From NCBI RefSeq assembly GCF_009811315.1, contig NZ_BLID01000008.1, forward strand, positions 124,001-188,000: a DNA stretch of 64,000 nt, read 5' to 3'. The position numbers and the translations under genes are program-made. Positions 1-9,146 of the stretch are shown piece after piece. Below the pieces are notes generated by a model, which saw nothing but the letters and a program-made list of their open reading frames with translations, did not search any database and was not told the DNA's origin. Positions within the stretch are counted from its first letter, which is position 1; each line of letters begins with the position of its first letter. Origin of the DNA: Vibrio atypicus. GTDB taxonomy: Bacteria > Pseudomonadota > Gammaproteobacteria > Enterobacterales > Vibrionaceae.

Positions 1-206
1 ATATTCATAATTTGTTGCTGGATAGCAGCGGAAAAATTTGGATCATTGATTTCGATAAATGTTACCAACAGCAGGGAACTGATTGGCAACAAAGCAATCT
101 AGATAGATTGCTCCGTTCTTTTCGTAAAGAGCAAAAAAAACGAAACATTCATTGGAACGAAGATGATTTTGGCCACCTAATGGATGGCTATAATACAACG
201 ATTTAA
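1..206 (+). CDS. kdkA: 3-deoxy-D-manno-octulosonic acid (Kdo) kinase, C-terminal fragment
   Basis: The gene enters from the left edge, so only about the last 67 codons are seen. The fragment holds an H-N-x-L-L-D segment followed by WIIDFDKC, which matches the catalytic Asn and the DFD metal-binding motif of the lipopolysaccharide kinase fold used by KdkA. KdkA phosphorylates the Kdo residue of the inner core in Vibrio, Haemophilus and similar bacteria that have a single phosphorylated Kdo. The nearby waaA and other core genes on the opposite strand support this role. The start and N-lobe are outside the window. Another small aminoglycoside/LPS kinase of the same fold is possible but less likely here. 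Confidence 0.8.
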   Translation, partial: IHNLLLDSSGKIWIIDFDKCYQQQGTDWQQSNLDRLLRSFRKEQKKRNIHWNEDDFGHLMDGYNTTI

Positions 207-250
207 TTTGCTGCTCTTGGTGGCAATACTCACTATAACCGGGACATCTA

Positions 251-2083
251 ATGCCTTTTAAACAAAGACTCCATGCCCACGGCTGGTTCATTCTTATCAA
301 TGCGCTAGTAGCCGTTGCGATAGCTTGCCGTTATTTTGCTTTTCTTCCTGAGTTCCCTTCAGATGCCTTAGGTATCACGTTTATTTTTGCTGGTACATTA
401 GGTCAAATGACTTTATTGGCCAGCATTATTGGCTTAGTAAGTTTGCCTGCGTTATTGCTACCGAAAGCAAGTCGTAACACTATCCAAGCTTTGGTGGCTT
501 CTATCGGTATTGCGGTCCTTTTTATTGATACCATTGTTTACGCTCAATATCGTTTTCACATCAATGCAGTTGTTTTAGAACTCGTTATGTCTGGCCAGGT
601 GGTGAGCTTCCCGCTAGTTACTTGGGTGACGGTTATTGGTTCAGTAATTGCGTTGCTTGTTGGGCAATGGTGTTTGATTCGCTGGTTAGAAAACGATGCG
701 CCTGTTCGCCAGTGGAAGTTGGGCCGAAAGTTCACCTACCTTACGATTGTTGCCTTGTTACTGACTAACGGCATTCATATTTGGGCAGCAGCTCATGCAT
801 ATCAGCCAGTGACCATGGTGAAGCGCTATTTGCCTCTGTTTTATCCTGCGACAGCTAATAAATTCATGGAAAAACGTGGTTGGTTAGATAAAGAAGCGAT
901 TGCACAACAGAAAGCGATGCGTGTACCGCCAAAAAGTGATTTGAACTACCCGTTAAAGCCGGTTGAATTTGAGCCAGTAAAACCAGTCAACATTATGCTG
1001 ATTACTGTCGATTCTTGGCGTGCAGACACCTTTAATGCTGATAATACCCCTTACATGTGGGAATACGCGAAAAACGGCGCTATTTTCCAAGATCATATCG
1101 CGACTGGTAATGCGACAAGAACGGGGATTTTCGGCTTGTTCTACGGGTTGCCTGGTACATATTGGCATGGGTTTATCGCCAACCATCAATCGCCAGTATT
1201 GGTCGATCGTCTTCAGGAGTTGGATTACCAATTGGGTCTATTTGCGGCCGCGAGATTGACCAGCCCTGAATTCCATCAAACCGTGTTTGCTAACGTGCCA
1301 AATTTACGTGTTGGCTCGAAGGGACTAACGCCTTCACAGCGAGACCGTCACTTGACTGATGATTGGATTAGTTGGTTTGATAGCCGTGATACGTCGAAGC
1401 CAACGTTCTCGTTCTTATTCTATGATGCACCTCATGGCTACGATTTCCCTAAGAACTTTGAACCTAAATACGAGCCAATGATCCCGCGTGTGGATTACCT
1501 CAAGTTGGATAACAACAGCGATCAAGAGAAGTTCTTTAATCGCTATAAAACCTCTGTTCGCTACGTTGATACTCAAGCGAAGCGTGTTCTGGATAGGCTA
1601 AAAGAGTCGGGTGAGCTAGAAAATACGCTGGTTATTATCACTGGTGACCATAGCCAAGAGATGAATGACAACAAGCAGAACTTCTGGGGACACAACGGGA
1701 ACTTCTCGCGTGCTCAGACTCAGGTTCCATTTGTCATGTTTGGTCCAGGTGTGGACAAAGAGAAGCTTAATGCGGCAGTGACGTATACGACTTCTCATGA
1801 AGACTTAGCACCTACGCTAATGAAGAACTACTTGGGCTCGAAGAATGATATCCAAGATTACTCCACTGGTGAAGATCTGTATGGTGATAACGTAAAACGT
1901 GATTGGGTGATGACATCAAGCTACAGCGCTTACGGCATTCTATATGACGATACCATTATTGAAGTAAATGGTGCAGGTCAGTCTCAGATCCTTGATAGTA
2001 CCTATCTACCAAAGAAAGGTGAGTCGATGAACTATCAATATGTTCAAGAAGCGCTAGAGAAGATTAGTCGTTTTAGGAAATAA
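251..2083 (+). CDS. YejM/PbgA-like inner-membrane protein (DUF3413 plus sulfatase domain)
   Basis: The 610-residue product has about five hydrophobic segments in the first 200 residues (DUF3413 region), a linker, then a sulfatase/alkaline-phosphatase-fold periplasmic domain from about residue 245. E. coli YejM (PbgA, LapC) has the same architecture and controls LpxC turnover by sensing LPS, with a degenerate active site. Here the putative metal ligands look present: D254 in TVDSWRAD, T289/T291 in GNATRTG, D466-H467 in TGDHSQE and H481 in WGHNGN. This copy could therefore be catalytic, or an ancestral-like paralogue. It lies 45 bases after kdkA on the same strand and converges with the waaA operon. 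Family assignment is firm; enzymatic activity is inference. Confidence 0.85.
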   Translation: MPFKQRLHAHGWFILINALVAVAIACRYFAFLPEFPSDALGITFIFAGTLGQMTLLASIIGLVSLPALLLPKASRNTIQALVASIGIAVLFIDTIVYAQYRFHINAVVLELVMSGQVVSFPLVTWVTVIGSVIALLVGQWCLIRWLENDAPVRQWKLGRKFTYLTIVALLLTNGIHIWAAAHAYQPVTMVKRYLPLFYPATANKFMEKRGWLDKEAIAQQKAMRVPPKSDLNYPLKPVEFEPVKPVNIMLITVDSWRADTFNADNTPYMWEYAKNGAIFQDHIATGNATRTGIFGLFYGLPGTYWHGFIANHQSPVLVDRLQELDYQLGLFAAARLTSPEFHQTVFANVPNLRVGSKGLTPSQRDRHLTDDWISWFDSRDTSKPTFSFLFYDAPHGYDFPKNFEPKYEPMIPRVDYLKLDNNSDQEKFFNRYKTSVRYVDTQAKRVLDRLKESGELENTLVIITGDHSQEMNDNKQNFWGHNGNFSRAQTQVPFVMFGPGVDKEKLNAAVTYTTSHEDLAPTLMKNYLGSKNDIQDYSTGEDLYGDNVKRDWVMTSSYSAYGILYDDTIIEVNGAGQSQILDSTYLPKKGESMNYQYVQEALEKISRFRK

Positions 2084-2111
2084 AAGAAAAATGGCCGGTT
2101 TATCCGGCCAT
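2081..2111 (-). terminator. Rho-independent terminator of the core/lipid A operon
   Basis: An 8-bp GC-rich stem (ATGGCCGG at 2091-2098 paired with CCGGCCAT at 2104-2111) with a 5-base loop is followed, on the minus strand, by a T-rich run (complement of 2081-2090). It starts just past the waaA stop codon. The plus-strand side lacks a clear T run, so it mainly serves waaA. Confidence 0.8.
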
Positions 2112-2113
2112 AT

Positions 2114-3361
2114 TCAAATGAGTTTTAAGGTCTTATCAATACATCCTCTATGACGGAGCATAAATTTATCCATTCGTTCTTGAATATCTTGAGTGTTGCT
2201 ATCCCAGGCATTTAATACTTTGTTAGCCATTTCGAACTCAGAATTGCATATAGTCATGAGGTCTTCCGCTAGCAATTGCTCGCTGATTTCTTGAAAATTA
2301 AAATAACTCGGGCCATTGATAACCGGAACGCCTAGAGCAATCGGCTCTAGCATATTGTGTCCGCCTACTTTATCACCAAGTAAACTCCCGCCCATAAAGC
2401 AGACATCTGCAGCACTGAGCAGAGTGAGCATTTCTCCCATAGTATCACCCAAGTAGATCTGGCTTTGTGGACTGACGTTGTCTTGAGTTCGGCGAGAAAT
2501 ATTAAAGTTTGCTTGTTTGCAAAGTTCATAGACTGAGTTGAAGCGCTCAGGGTGTCTAGGTACTAAGATAAGGAGAGTATCGGGCCGTTGTTGAATGATC
2601 TCCTTATGCGCAGCGAGTACTTTCTCATCTTCCCCTTTATGAGTGCTAGCCGCGATCCAGACTGCACGAGTACTACCTAGTTGATTGCGTAATTGTATCC
2701 CTGCAAGCTTAGCTTCTGTAGGGATTGAAATATCAAACTTAATGGAGCCTGTTACTGAAATCTTATCTTCATCTACGCCAAGCTTTTCAAAACGATGGGC
2801 GTCGTCTTGATATTGGCAACAGATATGAGAAAGGTTTTTTGCAAGTATATCGAACAGAGGGCGGACTTTTTGATAGTTGCGATAAGATTTCTCAGATAAA
2901 CGTGCGTTAAGGACGGTTATTGGGATGTTGTGGTAAGCAACGGTATGGAGCGTATTTGGCCATAACTCTGTTTCCATGATCAGCATTTTATTCGGTTTAA
3001 CACTTTTCAAAAAACCATGAACAGCGAAAGAAAAGTCGATGGGCATGTAGCGATGCTCTACCAAATCTGCGAGTTTCTCGACTTGCTCTGCCCCTGTACT
3101 AGTGGTCGTGGTTACCACAATAGGTTGATATGGGTTTTGAATCTTTAATGCTTTGATGATAGGGGTAACTGCAATCACTTCACCTACAGAGACAGCGTGA
3201 ATCCATATAGGTGAAGTTGGGTTTTGTAGTTTAGGAGTTATCCCAAAATGCTCTTTCCACCTCGGACCAAAAGAGGGTTTACCAGGTTTACGTTTGTAAA
3301 GTCCAAAGAGCAGGATTGGCGACACTAAGAAGAGAAGGATTGTATAAAGAACACGAATCAT
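2114..3361 (-). CDS. waaA: Kdo transferase
   Basis: The 415-residue product matches WaaA (KdtA, family GT30), the inner-membrane enzyme that transfers Kdo from CMP-Kdo to lipid IVA. It has an N-terminal membrane anchor (about residues 1-22), the HAVSVGEV segment with the catalytic Glu, the METELWPN motif, and the C-terminal GGSLLGDKVGGHNMLEP nucleotide-sugar site. Length is normal (E. coli 425). It is the last gene of the minus-strand operon and its start overlaps the upstream glycosyltransferase stop by 4 bases. With KdkA encoded beside it, a mono-Kdo, phosphorylated inner core is expected, as in other Vibrio; that point is inference. Confidence 0.95.
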   Translation of the reverse strand: MIRVLYTILLFLVSPILLFGLYKRKPGKPSFGPRWKEHFGITPKLQNPTSPIWIHAVSVGEVIAVTPIIKALKIQNPYQPIVVTTTTSTGAEQVEKLADLVEHRYMPIDFSFAVHGFLKSVKPNKMLIMETELWPNTLHTVAYHNIPITVLNARLSEKSYRNYQKVRPLFDILAKNLSHICCQYQDDAHRFEKLGVDEDKISVTGSIKFDISIPTEAKLAGIQLRNQLGSTRAVWIAASTHKGEDEKVLAAHKEIIQQRPDTLLILVPRHPERFNSVYELCKQANFNISRRTQDNVSPQSQIYLGDTMGEMLTLLSAADVCFMGGSLLGDKVGGHNMLEPIALGVPVINGPSYFNFQEISEQLLAEDLMTICNSEFEMANKVLNAWDSNTQDIQERMDKFMLRHRGCIDKTLKLI

Positions 3362-4536
3362 TGTTTCTCCGCGAATTCGTCAATATAAGCTTCGACGATT
3401 TTCTTACCATCAAACTTATCGAGAGTCTCTTGGACATAGTCATTAAATGATGTATCCCATTCATGGTGGAGAGCAAAATAGATGGCTTCACCCAAAGACT
3501 CAGGAGTTTCTTTTGCTAAAAATGGTTCCAATGCACCATTCATGATTTGGCGAACACCACCTCGGCTATCTGTGCTAACGACAGGGGTTCCGCAAGCTAG
3601 TGACTCAATTAGCACCATGCCTAATCCTTCATGCTTAGAACTGAGAACATAAAGATCGGCGGCTTTGTACCATGGAAATGGATTGGTTTGTTGGCCTTTA
3701 AAGTGAACTCGCTCTGTGAGGTTAAGTCGCTTCACTTCAGCTTCAATGTTATCTCTATCGTTTCCTGCACCGACAATCACTAAGTCTTGCTGTAAGTTAT
3801 ATGTATTCGTAGCGTAGTGATACGCTTGTACCAACAGCGAGAAATTTTTTTGAGGAACCAGTCTTCCAAGACCCAAAATGTATGGCTTGTCGTGCAATTT
3901 TTCTTGAATACACTCTGCCTGCTGCCGGATGTTGATAAAGTCATTAGGATTATTGACCACAATTGCTTTCTTTGGCGTAATTTGGTGCGTTTCGACCATA
4001 TCTTGAAAACTACCTAGTGCGCCTTGGGATACGCAGGTGACGTTTCTATTTTGGAAAAGCTTGGTGAAAACCCAGCGGGACAGTCGGCCGTACATGTGCT
4101 TCTTTTGTACGTTCTCACACACGTAAACAAAGCGTTTGTCTTGAATTGGCCAAAGGTGCTCAAAGGTGCCTTGGCCACGAAATATAATTAAGTCAAAAGG
4201 TTGCCCGTTTTGCGCTTCGAGCTTTCTTAGCTGCTTTTTAAAAGCCATAGATTCAGTGTATGCAAACCAAAGCGGAAAGGTTTTGCTGAATACAAGATTC
4301 AATACCTTGCAAACACCGAACCAAAGTGCACCAAGCCCAGTAGAAAACACTGACTTTTTTAGGTTGAACAGGTGTACTGGAAGACCGTTGTTTTTGGGTT
4401 CAATTTCTTTCTTGCGGTTTTTTAGGTAAATTAAATCGGTCTTATGCCCTGCATCATGAAAAGCGTCGGCAAGATTGACGGCAACGCGTTCCATTCCGCC
4501 TATTTTTAAGCAATTAACAACGACCGCCACCCTCAT
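3358..4536 (-). CDS. Glycosyltransferase family 4, LPS core
   Basis: The 392-residue protein has GT-B architecture. The N-terminal domain starts MRVAVVVNCLKIGGMERVA (glycine-rich acceptor loop) and the C-terminal domain carries GRLVPQKNF and the SKHEGLGMVLIESLACGTPVV donor-site E-x7-E motif typical of GT4 retaining enzymes. Its position between waaL and waaA in the core operon points to addition of an outer- or inner-core sugar on the cytoplasmic side. It overlaps waaA by 4 bases and lies one base from waaL, so translation is probably coupled. Donor and linkage cannot be read from the sequence. Confidence 0.88.
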   Translation of the reverse strand: MRVAVVVNCLKIGGMERVAVNLADAFHDAGHKTDLIYLKNRKKEIEPKNNGLPVHLFNLKKSVFSTGLGALWFGVCKVLNLVFSKTFPLWFAYTESMAFKKQLRKLEAQNGQPFDLIIFRGQGTFEHLWPIQDKRFVYVCENVQKKHMYGRLSRWVFTKLFQNRNVTCVSQGALGSFQDMVETHQITPKKAIVVNNPNDFINIRQQAECIQEKLHDKPYILGLGRLVPQKNFSLLVQAYHYATNTYNLQQDLVIVGAGNDRDNIEAEVKRLNLTERVHFKGQQTNPFPWYKAADLYVLSSKHEGLGMVLIESLACGTPVVSTDSRGGVRQIMNGALEPFLAKETPESLGEAIYFALHHEWDTSFNDYVQETLDKFDGKKIVEAYIDEFAEKQ

Positions 4537-4537
4537 G

Positions 4538-5848
4538 TTAGTTCTCCTGCTTATTTAGCGAGTGAGTTAAATAGAAAGTGTAAAAGCCCGCAAACATAAT
4601 ATTATGGACATAAACGCCCATGCTGCGACTGTTGAAAGTTTCAAAACCGTTTACAATGAACCAATATGTAGTAAATGCGAGTGCGAACCATAGAAAAGGA
4701 GTAATTTCTGGCTGATGATTTTTCTGAATAAACAAAGAGCGAATCATCCAATAATACATTAAGTAAACAAGCCCAAGACCTATAAAGCCGTATGCAACTA
4801 AGGTTTCAATGTGATAGCTGTGTAGATGACTGAATCTCGATTTTAGTTCATCTGAGAATAGGTCGGATTGTTGAATTACTTGTCCAATCGCTGCGTTATC
4901 GTTTCCTACGATTGGGCTTTGTTTGATCCATTTAATCGCTTCAATCCAAGAGTGGATACGAATGCCTGTACTGTCCATGGGTAGTGCACTGATATTTCCA
5001 GTAAGAAGCATTTGATTTGAGCTAAATCCTCTTTGTAAAATTAACTGAAAAACGTCAAGTTGTGAAAATCCTATAGCGACAATACATAATGCCAAATAGC
5101 TAAAGTATATTTTCTTTTTATTTACACCATCGTTCACTAATGCGTAATAAATAGGAACAAATATAGAAGTAATAGCTAATGCTAACCATACTTGTCTAGA
5201 TTGTGAGACTACGGCGATAAACACCAAACTTACGATAGAGAAAGAACAAATGGATACAATAAGAGTTCTTGTACGTTTGCTTAATGAGGTAAATGGGCTA
5301 AAACGAGTAGTATACAAATAAATAATAAATGAAGTAATAAGTAGCGAAGAGCCAGCTAGCATAGTTGTAAACTGAGCATTTTTCATCCCGAAGTCAATTC
5401 GAGTTCCAGAGAGTGCGTTAGATACTTCTGCAGTAAAGTTTGGATGTAACATGCAACCAATTATAAAACCAATAGCTAACCCTCCCCACAACATACAAAC
5501 TGAGCTTATTTTTCCTTTTAGCCAGTATGCTATTAAGAAAAAACTAAATAGTTTTGCCAGTCGGTCAATTTTAGGGTTTGCGTCCGCGATGTCAGATAAA
5601 TAAGCTGAAGCATAGAGCCAACTGAGGATCTGAGCGATGATCACCGCTCCCAAAATTTTTATCATAGGGTCTTTAAAAATGACGCGTCTATGACAAACGA
5701 AAATGGGCAAGCTTCCTAAAATTATTAATACTTGGAATATTTTTGCGACATCATCATTAATTAAAAAAAAGCAGCCATATAACACGGAAAAAAGCAACAT
5801 AGCTGAACTATAATATCGATGTTCGAAGGTATTTATTATTCTGTTCAT
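4538..5848 (-). CDS. waaL: O-antigen ligase family membrane protein
   Basis: The 436-residue product is strongly hydrophobic, with about ten to twelve membrane segments and one larger periplasmic loop between roughly residues 270 and 350. The SQSRQVWLALAI segment and the loop fit the Wzy_C/O-antigen ligase family. Placement inside the lipid A/core operon, not in the O-antigen locus, favours WaaL (joining the O-unit or polymer from undecaprenyl-PP to the core) over a Wzy polymerase. That distinction cannot be settled from sequence alone, and it matters because no other Wzy-like protein is found in the window. It is AT-richer than its neighbours. Confidence 0.8.
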   Translation of the reverse strand: MNRIINTFEHRYYSSAMLLFSVLYGCFFLINDDVAKIFQVLIILGSLPIFVCHRRVIFKDPMIKILGAVIIAQILSWLYASAYLSDIADANPKIDRLAKLFSFFLIAYWLKGKISSVCMLWGGLAIGFIIGCMLHPNFTAEVSNALSGTRIDFGMKNAQFTTMLAGSSLLITSFIIYLYTTRFSPFTSLSKRTRTLIVSICSFSIVSLVFIAVVSQSRQVWLALAITSIFVPIYYALVNDGVNKKKIYFSYLALCIVAIGFSQLDVFQLILQRGFSSNQMLLTGNISALPMDSTGIRIHSWIEAIKWIKQSPIVGNDNAAIGQVIQQSDLFSDELKSRFSHLHSYHIETLVAYGFIGLGLVYLMYYWMIRSLFIQKNHQPEITPFLWFALAFTTYWFIVNGFETFNSRSMGVYVHNIMFAGFYTFYLTHSLNKQEN

Positions 5849-5870
5849 TATTTTTTAATGCTCGATAATG

Positions 5871-6905
5871 TTAAATAGAGGATATTGCACTGATTACGTT
5901 ATGCGGTTTAAGCTCTTTTAAGCACTTGAGATGGCCTAACGGACATTCACGCTTAAAACACGGACGGCACTCAATGTCTGTGCTCACAATATCCACTTTC
6001 CGCGCAAGGGGGGGAGTATATTTTGGAGACGTTGAGCCATAAACACCCACTACATGACAGCCAACCGCGGCTGCGACATGCATTAAACCTGAATCATTGC
6101 TTACCACGCTTTGGCACGCTGCGAGCAAATCAACGGCCTCTATTAAAGATGTTTGTCCTGCTAAATCAAAGCAGGCCTGCTTCTGCTCTTCTGTAAGATT
6201 CAGTAGAATCGAAGATGTTGTTAGCTGATCTTTCGCAGAACCAAACAGCCATACTTGATGACCTCGTTCAATCATTTCCGCAGCGACAGCAGCGTAGTGC
6301 TCAATAGGCCACTGCTTTGCAGGGCCAAACTCTGCACCAGGGCACAAACCAACAATCGGTTTATCTTGCGCTAGCTTGAACTTTGCTAGCGTAGCCTCTT
6401 GTATGGATTCATTGATCGATAAACTTGGTTTTGGTTGAGCCTCAATGCCACCTAGGGACTGTGAACCAACCATCTCCTTTCTTGGATGTGCTAAAGCGAC
6501 GTAGCGCTCAACCATATATTGGAAGGCTTTTTTATTTGGTCTTAAATCATTGAGCAGACCATAGCGCATTTCCCCTTTCCATCCTGTTCTCACTGGGACC
6601 TTGGCAAACCAAGGAATTAGCGCGGATTTGGCTGAGTTAGGCAGAACAAAAGCGTGAGTGTAGTGTTCATTAATCAGCGAGCGACCAAGGTTCCTTCTTC
6701 CTGACCAGTTAAATTCACCATGGCCAAATGGCATTTCAATGGCGCGATTAACTTCCGGCATTCTTTCTAAGATAGGCTTGCACCAACCAGGCGCAATAAC
6801 ATCGATGATCGCGTTAGGTGACTGTTGCTTTAGCGTAATGTAGAGTGATTGTGACATCACCATATCGCCCACCCAAGATGGGCCAATGACCAATATTTTA
6901 TTCAC
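5871..6905 (-). CDS. waaF: ADP-heptose:LPS heptosyltransferase II
   Basis: The 344-residue GT9 protein opens with ILVIGPSWVGDMVMSQSL, the start typical of WaaF/RfaF. It carries the LCPGAEFGPAKQWP motif, the SNDSGLMHVAAAVG motif that binds ADP-heptose, and the Cys-rich C-terminus CRPCFKRECPLGHLKC seen in WaaF proteins. It adds the second L-glycero-D-manno-heptose to the inner core on the cytoplasmic face. Length matches E. coli (348). It lies 18 bases downstream of lpxM and 22 upstream of waaL in the same operon. Confidence 0.95.
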   Translation of the reverse strand: MNKILVIGPSWVGDMVMSQSLYITLKQQSPNAIIDVIAPGWCKPILERMPEVNRAIEMPFGHGEFNWSGRRNLGRSLINEHYTHAFVLPNSAKSALIPWFAKVPVRTGWKGEMRYGLLNDLRPNKKAFQYMVERYVALAHPRKEMVGSQSLGGIEAQPKPSLSINESIQEATLAKFKLAQDKPIVGLCPGAEFGPAKQWPIEHYAAVAAEMIERGHQVWLFGSAKDQLTTSSILLNLTEEQKQACFDLAGQTSLIEAVDLLAACQSVVSNDSGLMHVAAAVGCHVVGVYGSTSPKYTPPLARKVDIVSTDIECRPCFKRECPLGHLKCLKELKPHNVISAISSI

Positions 6906-6923
6906 GGTGCCTCGTTGTTATTT

Positions 6924-7889
6924 CTATAGTTTACCGCGCATTTCTCGGTAGAGGTTACGACCATCTTGTTGGGTTCTGAGCAAGCGGAGAATCCACATAT
7001 ACTGATTAGGTGCTTTGGCGACAAAGTATTCAATTGCTTTATTCATCCCACGAGCATCTTCAGGGTCGGTATCTTGCAATTCGAGCGGTGGCATAAACTC
7101 AATGAAGTATGTGCCCGTATCAGGATCGATAGACGCAAATGTTGCGATTATCTTGGACTTGGATAGCTTCGCCAACTTTGTTAGCCCTGGTAAGGTCGCT
7201 TTAGTGGTTGCAAAGAAATCGACAAACTCACTGATATCAGCACCGTGGTCTTGGTCAGGAAGGTAATACCCCAGATAACCGTCTTTGATCGACTTGATGA
7301 AAGGTTTGATTCCTCCAGAACGCTCGTAAACACGTCCACCGTATTGCACGCGTTGACGATGCATCAACCAGTCACTCACAGGGTTTTTTTGCTTTTTCGC
7401 CATGGCTGAGACAGGTAACCCTTTTGAAGCAAGCAATACGGCAGGGATATCAATCGACCAAGAGTGAGGAACCAAAAGGATCACATTTTCATTTTGCTCA
7501 GTACAGTCGGTCAAATAGTGCTCGTTTATCAGAGTGCATTGAGTTTGAAGCCATTGTGGAGAGCGTATAGTGAGCAAGCCGAAGCGCATCATAAAGACGC
7601 CAGCAGTTAATAGTGTTTCATACACTATTTTTTCTCTCTCTTGCTCCGTTTTATCTGGGAAGCAAAGAGAAAGGTTGACTCGAATGTTATGCACTGCGCC
7701 TTTGCGTTTATTAACCAAACGAGAGGCGACCTGGTGTGCGATCCATTTATGTACTTTAACTGGCATTAGGGATATTGGCAGAGAAACTAACACGCCTAGC
7801 CAAGTCCCCCAATATTTAGGTGCAAGAAAACCCCACTCAAAAGCGGGGTTGTATGCTTTCGGATCGAAATCGTTACGTGGTTTACTCAC
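6924..7889 (-). CDS. lpxM: Lipid A secondary acyltransferase, LpxM (MsbB) type
   Basis: The 321-residue product aligns in order with E. coli LpxM: an F-D-x-x-[AS]-[FY] start, PKYWGTWLGV near the membrane anchor, the VPHSWSIDIPA segment giving the H-x4-D catalytic motif, YGGRVYERSGGIKPFIKS, and YYLPDQDHG followed by EFVDFFATTKATLP. The family transfers a fatty acyl chain from acyl-ACP to Kdo-lipid A at the inner membrane. In Vibrio some members transfer a hydroxyacyl chain (LpxN), and chain specificity cannot be read here. It lies between hldD and waaF, so the operon combines acylation with core synthesis. Confidence 0.88.
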   Translation of the reverse strand: MSKPRNDFDPKAYNPAFEWGFLAPKYWGTWLGVLVSLPISLMPVKVHKWIAHQVASRLVNKRKGAVHNIRVNLSLCFPDKTEQEREKIVYETLLTAGVFMMRFGLLTIRSPQWLQTQCTLINEHYLTDCTEQNENVILLVPHSWSIDIPAVLLASKGLPVSAMAKKQKNPVSDWLMHRQRVQYGGRVYERSGGIKPFIKSIKDGYLGYYLPDQDHGADISEFVDFFATTKATLPGLTKLAKLSKSKIIATFASIDPDTGTYFIEFMPPLELQDTDPEDARGMNKAIEYFVAKAPNQYMWILRLLRTQQDGRNLYREMRGKL

Positions 7890-7901
7890 AATGCGTCGCT
7901 A

Positions 7902-8843
7902 TTATTTGTTAATGATTGCCATGTACTCTGCAACACCTTGAGCAACTGGTTTGAAAGTATGGTTGCAGCCTGCAGCGCGAAGTTTGGTTAGATCAGCTTG
8001 AGTATATTCTTGGTAGGCGCCTTTGAGATGCTCTGGGAATGGAATAGTCTCCACTTCGCCTTTGTCATGATAAGCTATAACTGCTTTCGCGACTTCTTCA
8101 AAAGACTCTGCACTGCCAGTTCCTAGGTTGAAAATACCAGAAACACCATTTTGTAAGAACCATAGGTTTACTTCAGCAACATCGCCAACGTATACAAAGT
8201 CACGTTTGAACTGTTCGCTGCCCTCAAACAATTTTGGGTTTTCACCTGCATTCATCTGATTGTTTAGATGAAACGCTACAGACGCCATCGAACCTTTGTG
8301 TTGTTCACGTGGTCCGTAAACGTTGAAGTAGCGGAAGCCTGTAATTTGAGAAAGTGTTTCACCATGTTCTTCAGCATCTTGCCAGATTCGACGAACATAG
8401 TTGTCAAATTGCTGTTTAGAATAGCCGTATACATTGAGCGCCCCTTCATATTCTTTTTCTTCAATGAAGGTATCTGTCTCACCATAAGTCGCAGCTGATG
8501 ATGCGTAAAGGAAAGGAATTTCACGCTCTAAACAGTAGTGAAGCAGCTCTTTGGAGTACTCATAGTTGTTGAGCATCATGTACTTGCCGTCCCACTCAGT
8601 GGTGGCGGAGCAAGCTCCTTCATGGAAGATTGCGTCGATTGGACCAAAATTTTCGCCCGACATAATTTGAACCAGGAAGTCATCGCGATCCATGTAATCG
8701 GCGACATCTAGATCAACAAGGTTTTGAAACTTCTTACCATTTTTAAGGTTATCGACGACTAGAATGTCGTTGATGCCTTGCTCATTCAATGCCTTGATGA
8801 TGTTGCTGCCAATCATGCCAGCCCCGCCAGTTACGATGATCAT
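7902..8843 (-). CDS. hldD: ADP-L-glycero-D-manno-heptose 6-epimerase
   Basis: The start at 8843 gives 313 residues beginning MIIVTGGAGMIGSN, the usual N-terminus with its Rossmann NAD(P) loop; an upstream TTG-type extension of 12 residues is unlikely. An AAGG sequence lies about 8 bases upstream of this start. The Y-x3-K pair (YGYSKQQ), FRYFNVYGPREQHKGSMASV and the GSEQFKRDFVYV segment are diagnostic of HldD (RfaD, GmhD), which makes the heptose donor for WaaC/WaaF. It is the first gene of the minus-strand operon. In vibrios hldD commonly marks one edge of the O-antigen/capsule region, as here. Confidence 0.95.
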   Translation of the reverse strand: MIIVTGGAGMIGSNIIKALNEQGINDILVVDNLKNGKKFQNLVDLDVADYMDRDDFLVQIMSGENFGPIDAIFHEGACSATTEWDGKYMMLNNYEYSKELLHYCLEREIPFLYASSAATYGETDTFIEEKEYEGALNVYGYSKQQFDNYVRRIWQDAEEHGETLSQITGFRYFNVYGPREQHKGSMASVAFHLNNQMNAGENPKLFEGSEQFKRDFVYVGDVAEVNLWFLQNGVSGIFNLGTGSAESFEEVAKAVIAYHDKGEVETIPFPEHLKGAYQEYTQADLTKLRAAGCNHTFKPVAQGVAEYMAIINK

Positions 8844-9146
8844 ACTTTTTGCCTTATTTCTTTCATCCAGAACTTGCACGATTGTAGCATGTTGAATAGG
8901 AGTCGACTATTAACAAAGCTTTTAGTCGTGGTCGTAACTTTTCTCGCGATTGAACGTCTGTTTCGATATACTTCCCTGCACTATTAGCTATGCCGTTAGT
9001 CTCGGAACTCTGCCTTTGGGAGCGTAACCCAAGGGCGGTAGCGTTTCTAGATTCATCTAAATTTAGTTTATTGATATAGCCGGACAATTGTACAAATGCA
9101 CATATCCCTATGTTGATTTACATTAATACAAGTGAAAGAACTGACT
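8844..9146. other. Divergent intergenic region between hldD and the O-antigen operon
   Basis: About 300 bases without a credible gene. It holds the leader of the minus-strand hldD operon and, on the plus strand, the untranslated leader of the O-antigen operon with a JUMPStart/ops element at 9005-9044. A TATACT (8967-8972) could be a -10 box for the plus operon, but no good -35 stands at the right distance. The short minus-strand reading frames across it do not look like protein. Confidence 0.7.
9005..9044 (+). promoter_or_regulatory. JUMPStart sequence with ops element (RfaH recruitment)
   Basis: GGCGGTAGCGT at 9034-9044 is an exact ops core, preceded by TAACCCAAG, which closely resembles the TAAGCCAG/AAG stretch of enterobacterial JUMPStart elements. 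It lies about 100 bases upstream of the first O-antigen gene, in the transcribed leader. In known systems ops pauses RNA polymerase and recruits the NusG paralogue RfaH, allowing read-through of very long surface-polysaccharide operons. A second copy stands before the capsule-like operon. Confidence 0.9.

Noticed and set aside
8950..8972. Possible sigma-70 promoter (TTGAAC ... TATACT) before the O-antigen operon
   Set aside because: The two boxes are only 11 bases apart, too close for a functional promoter.
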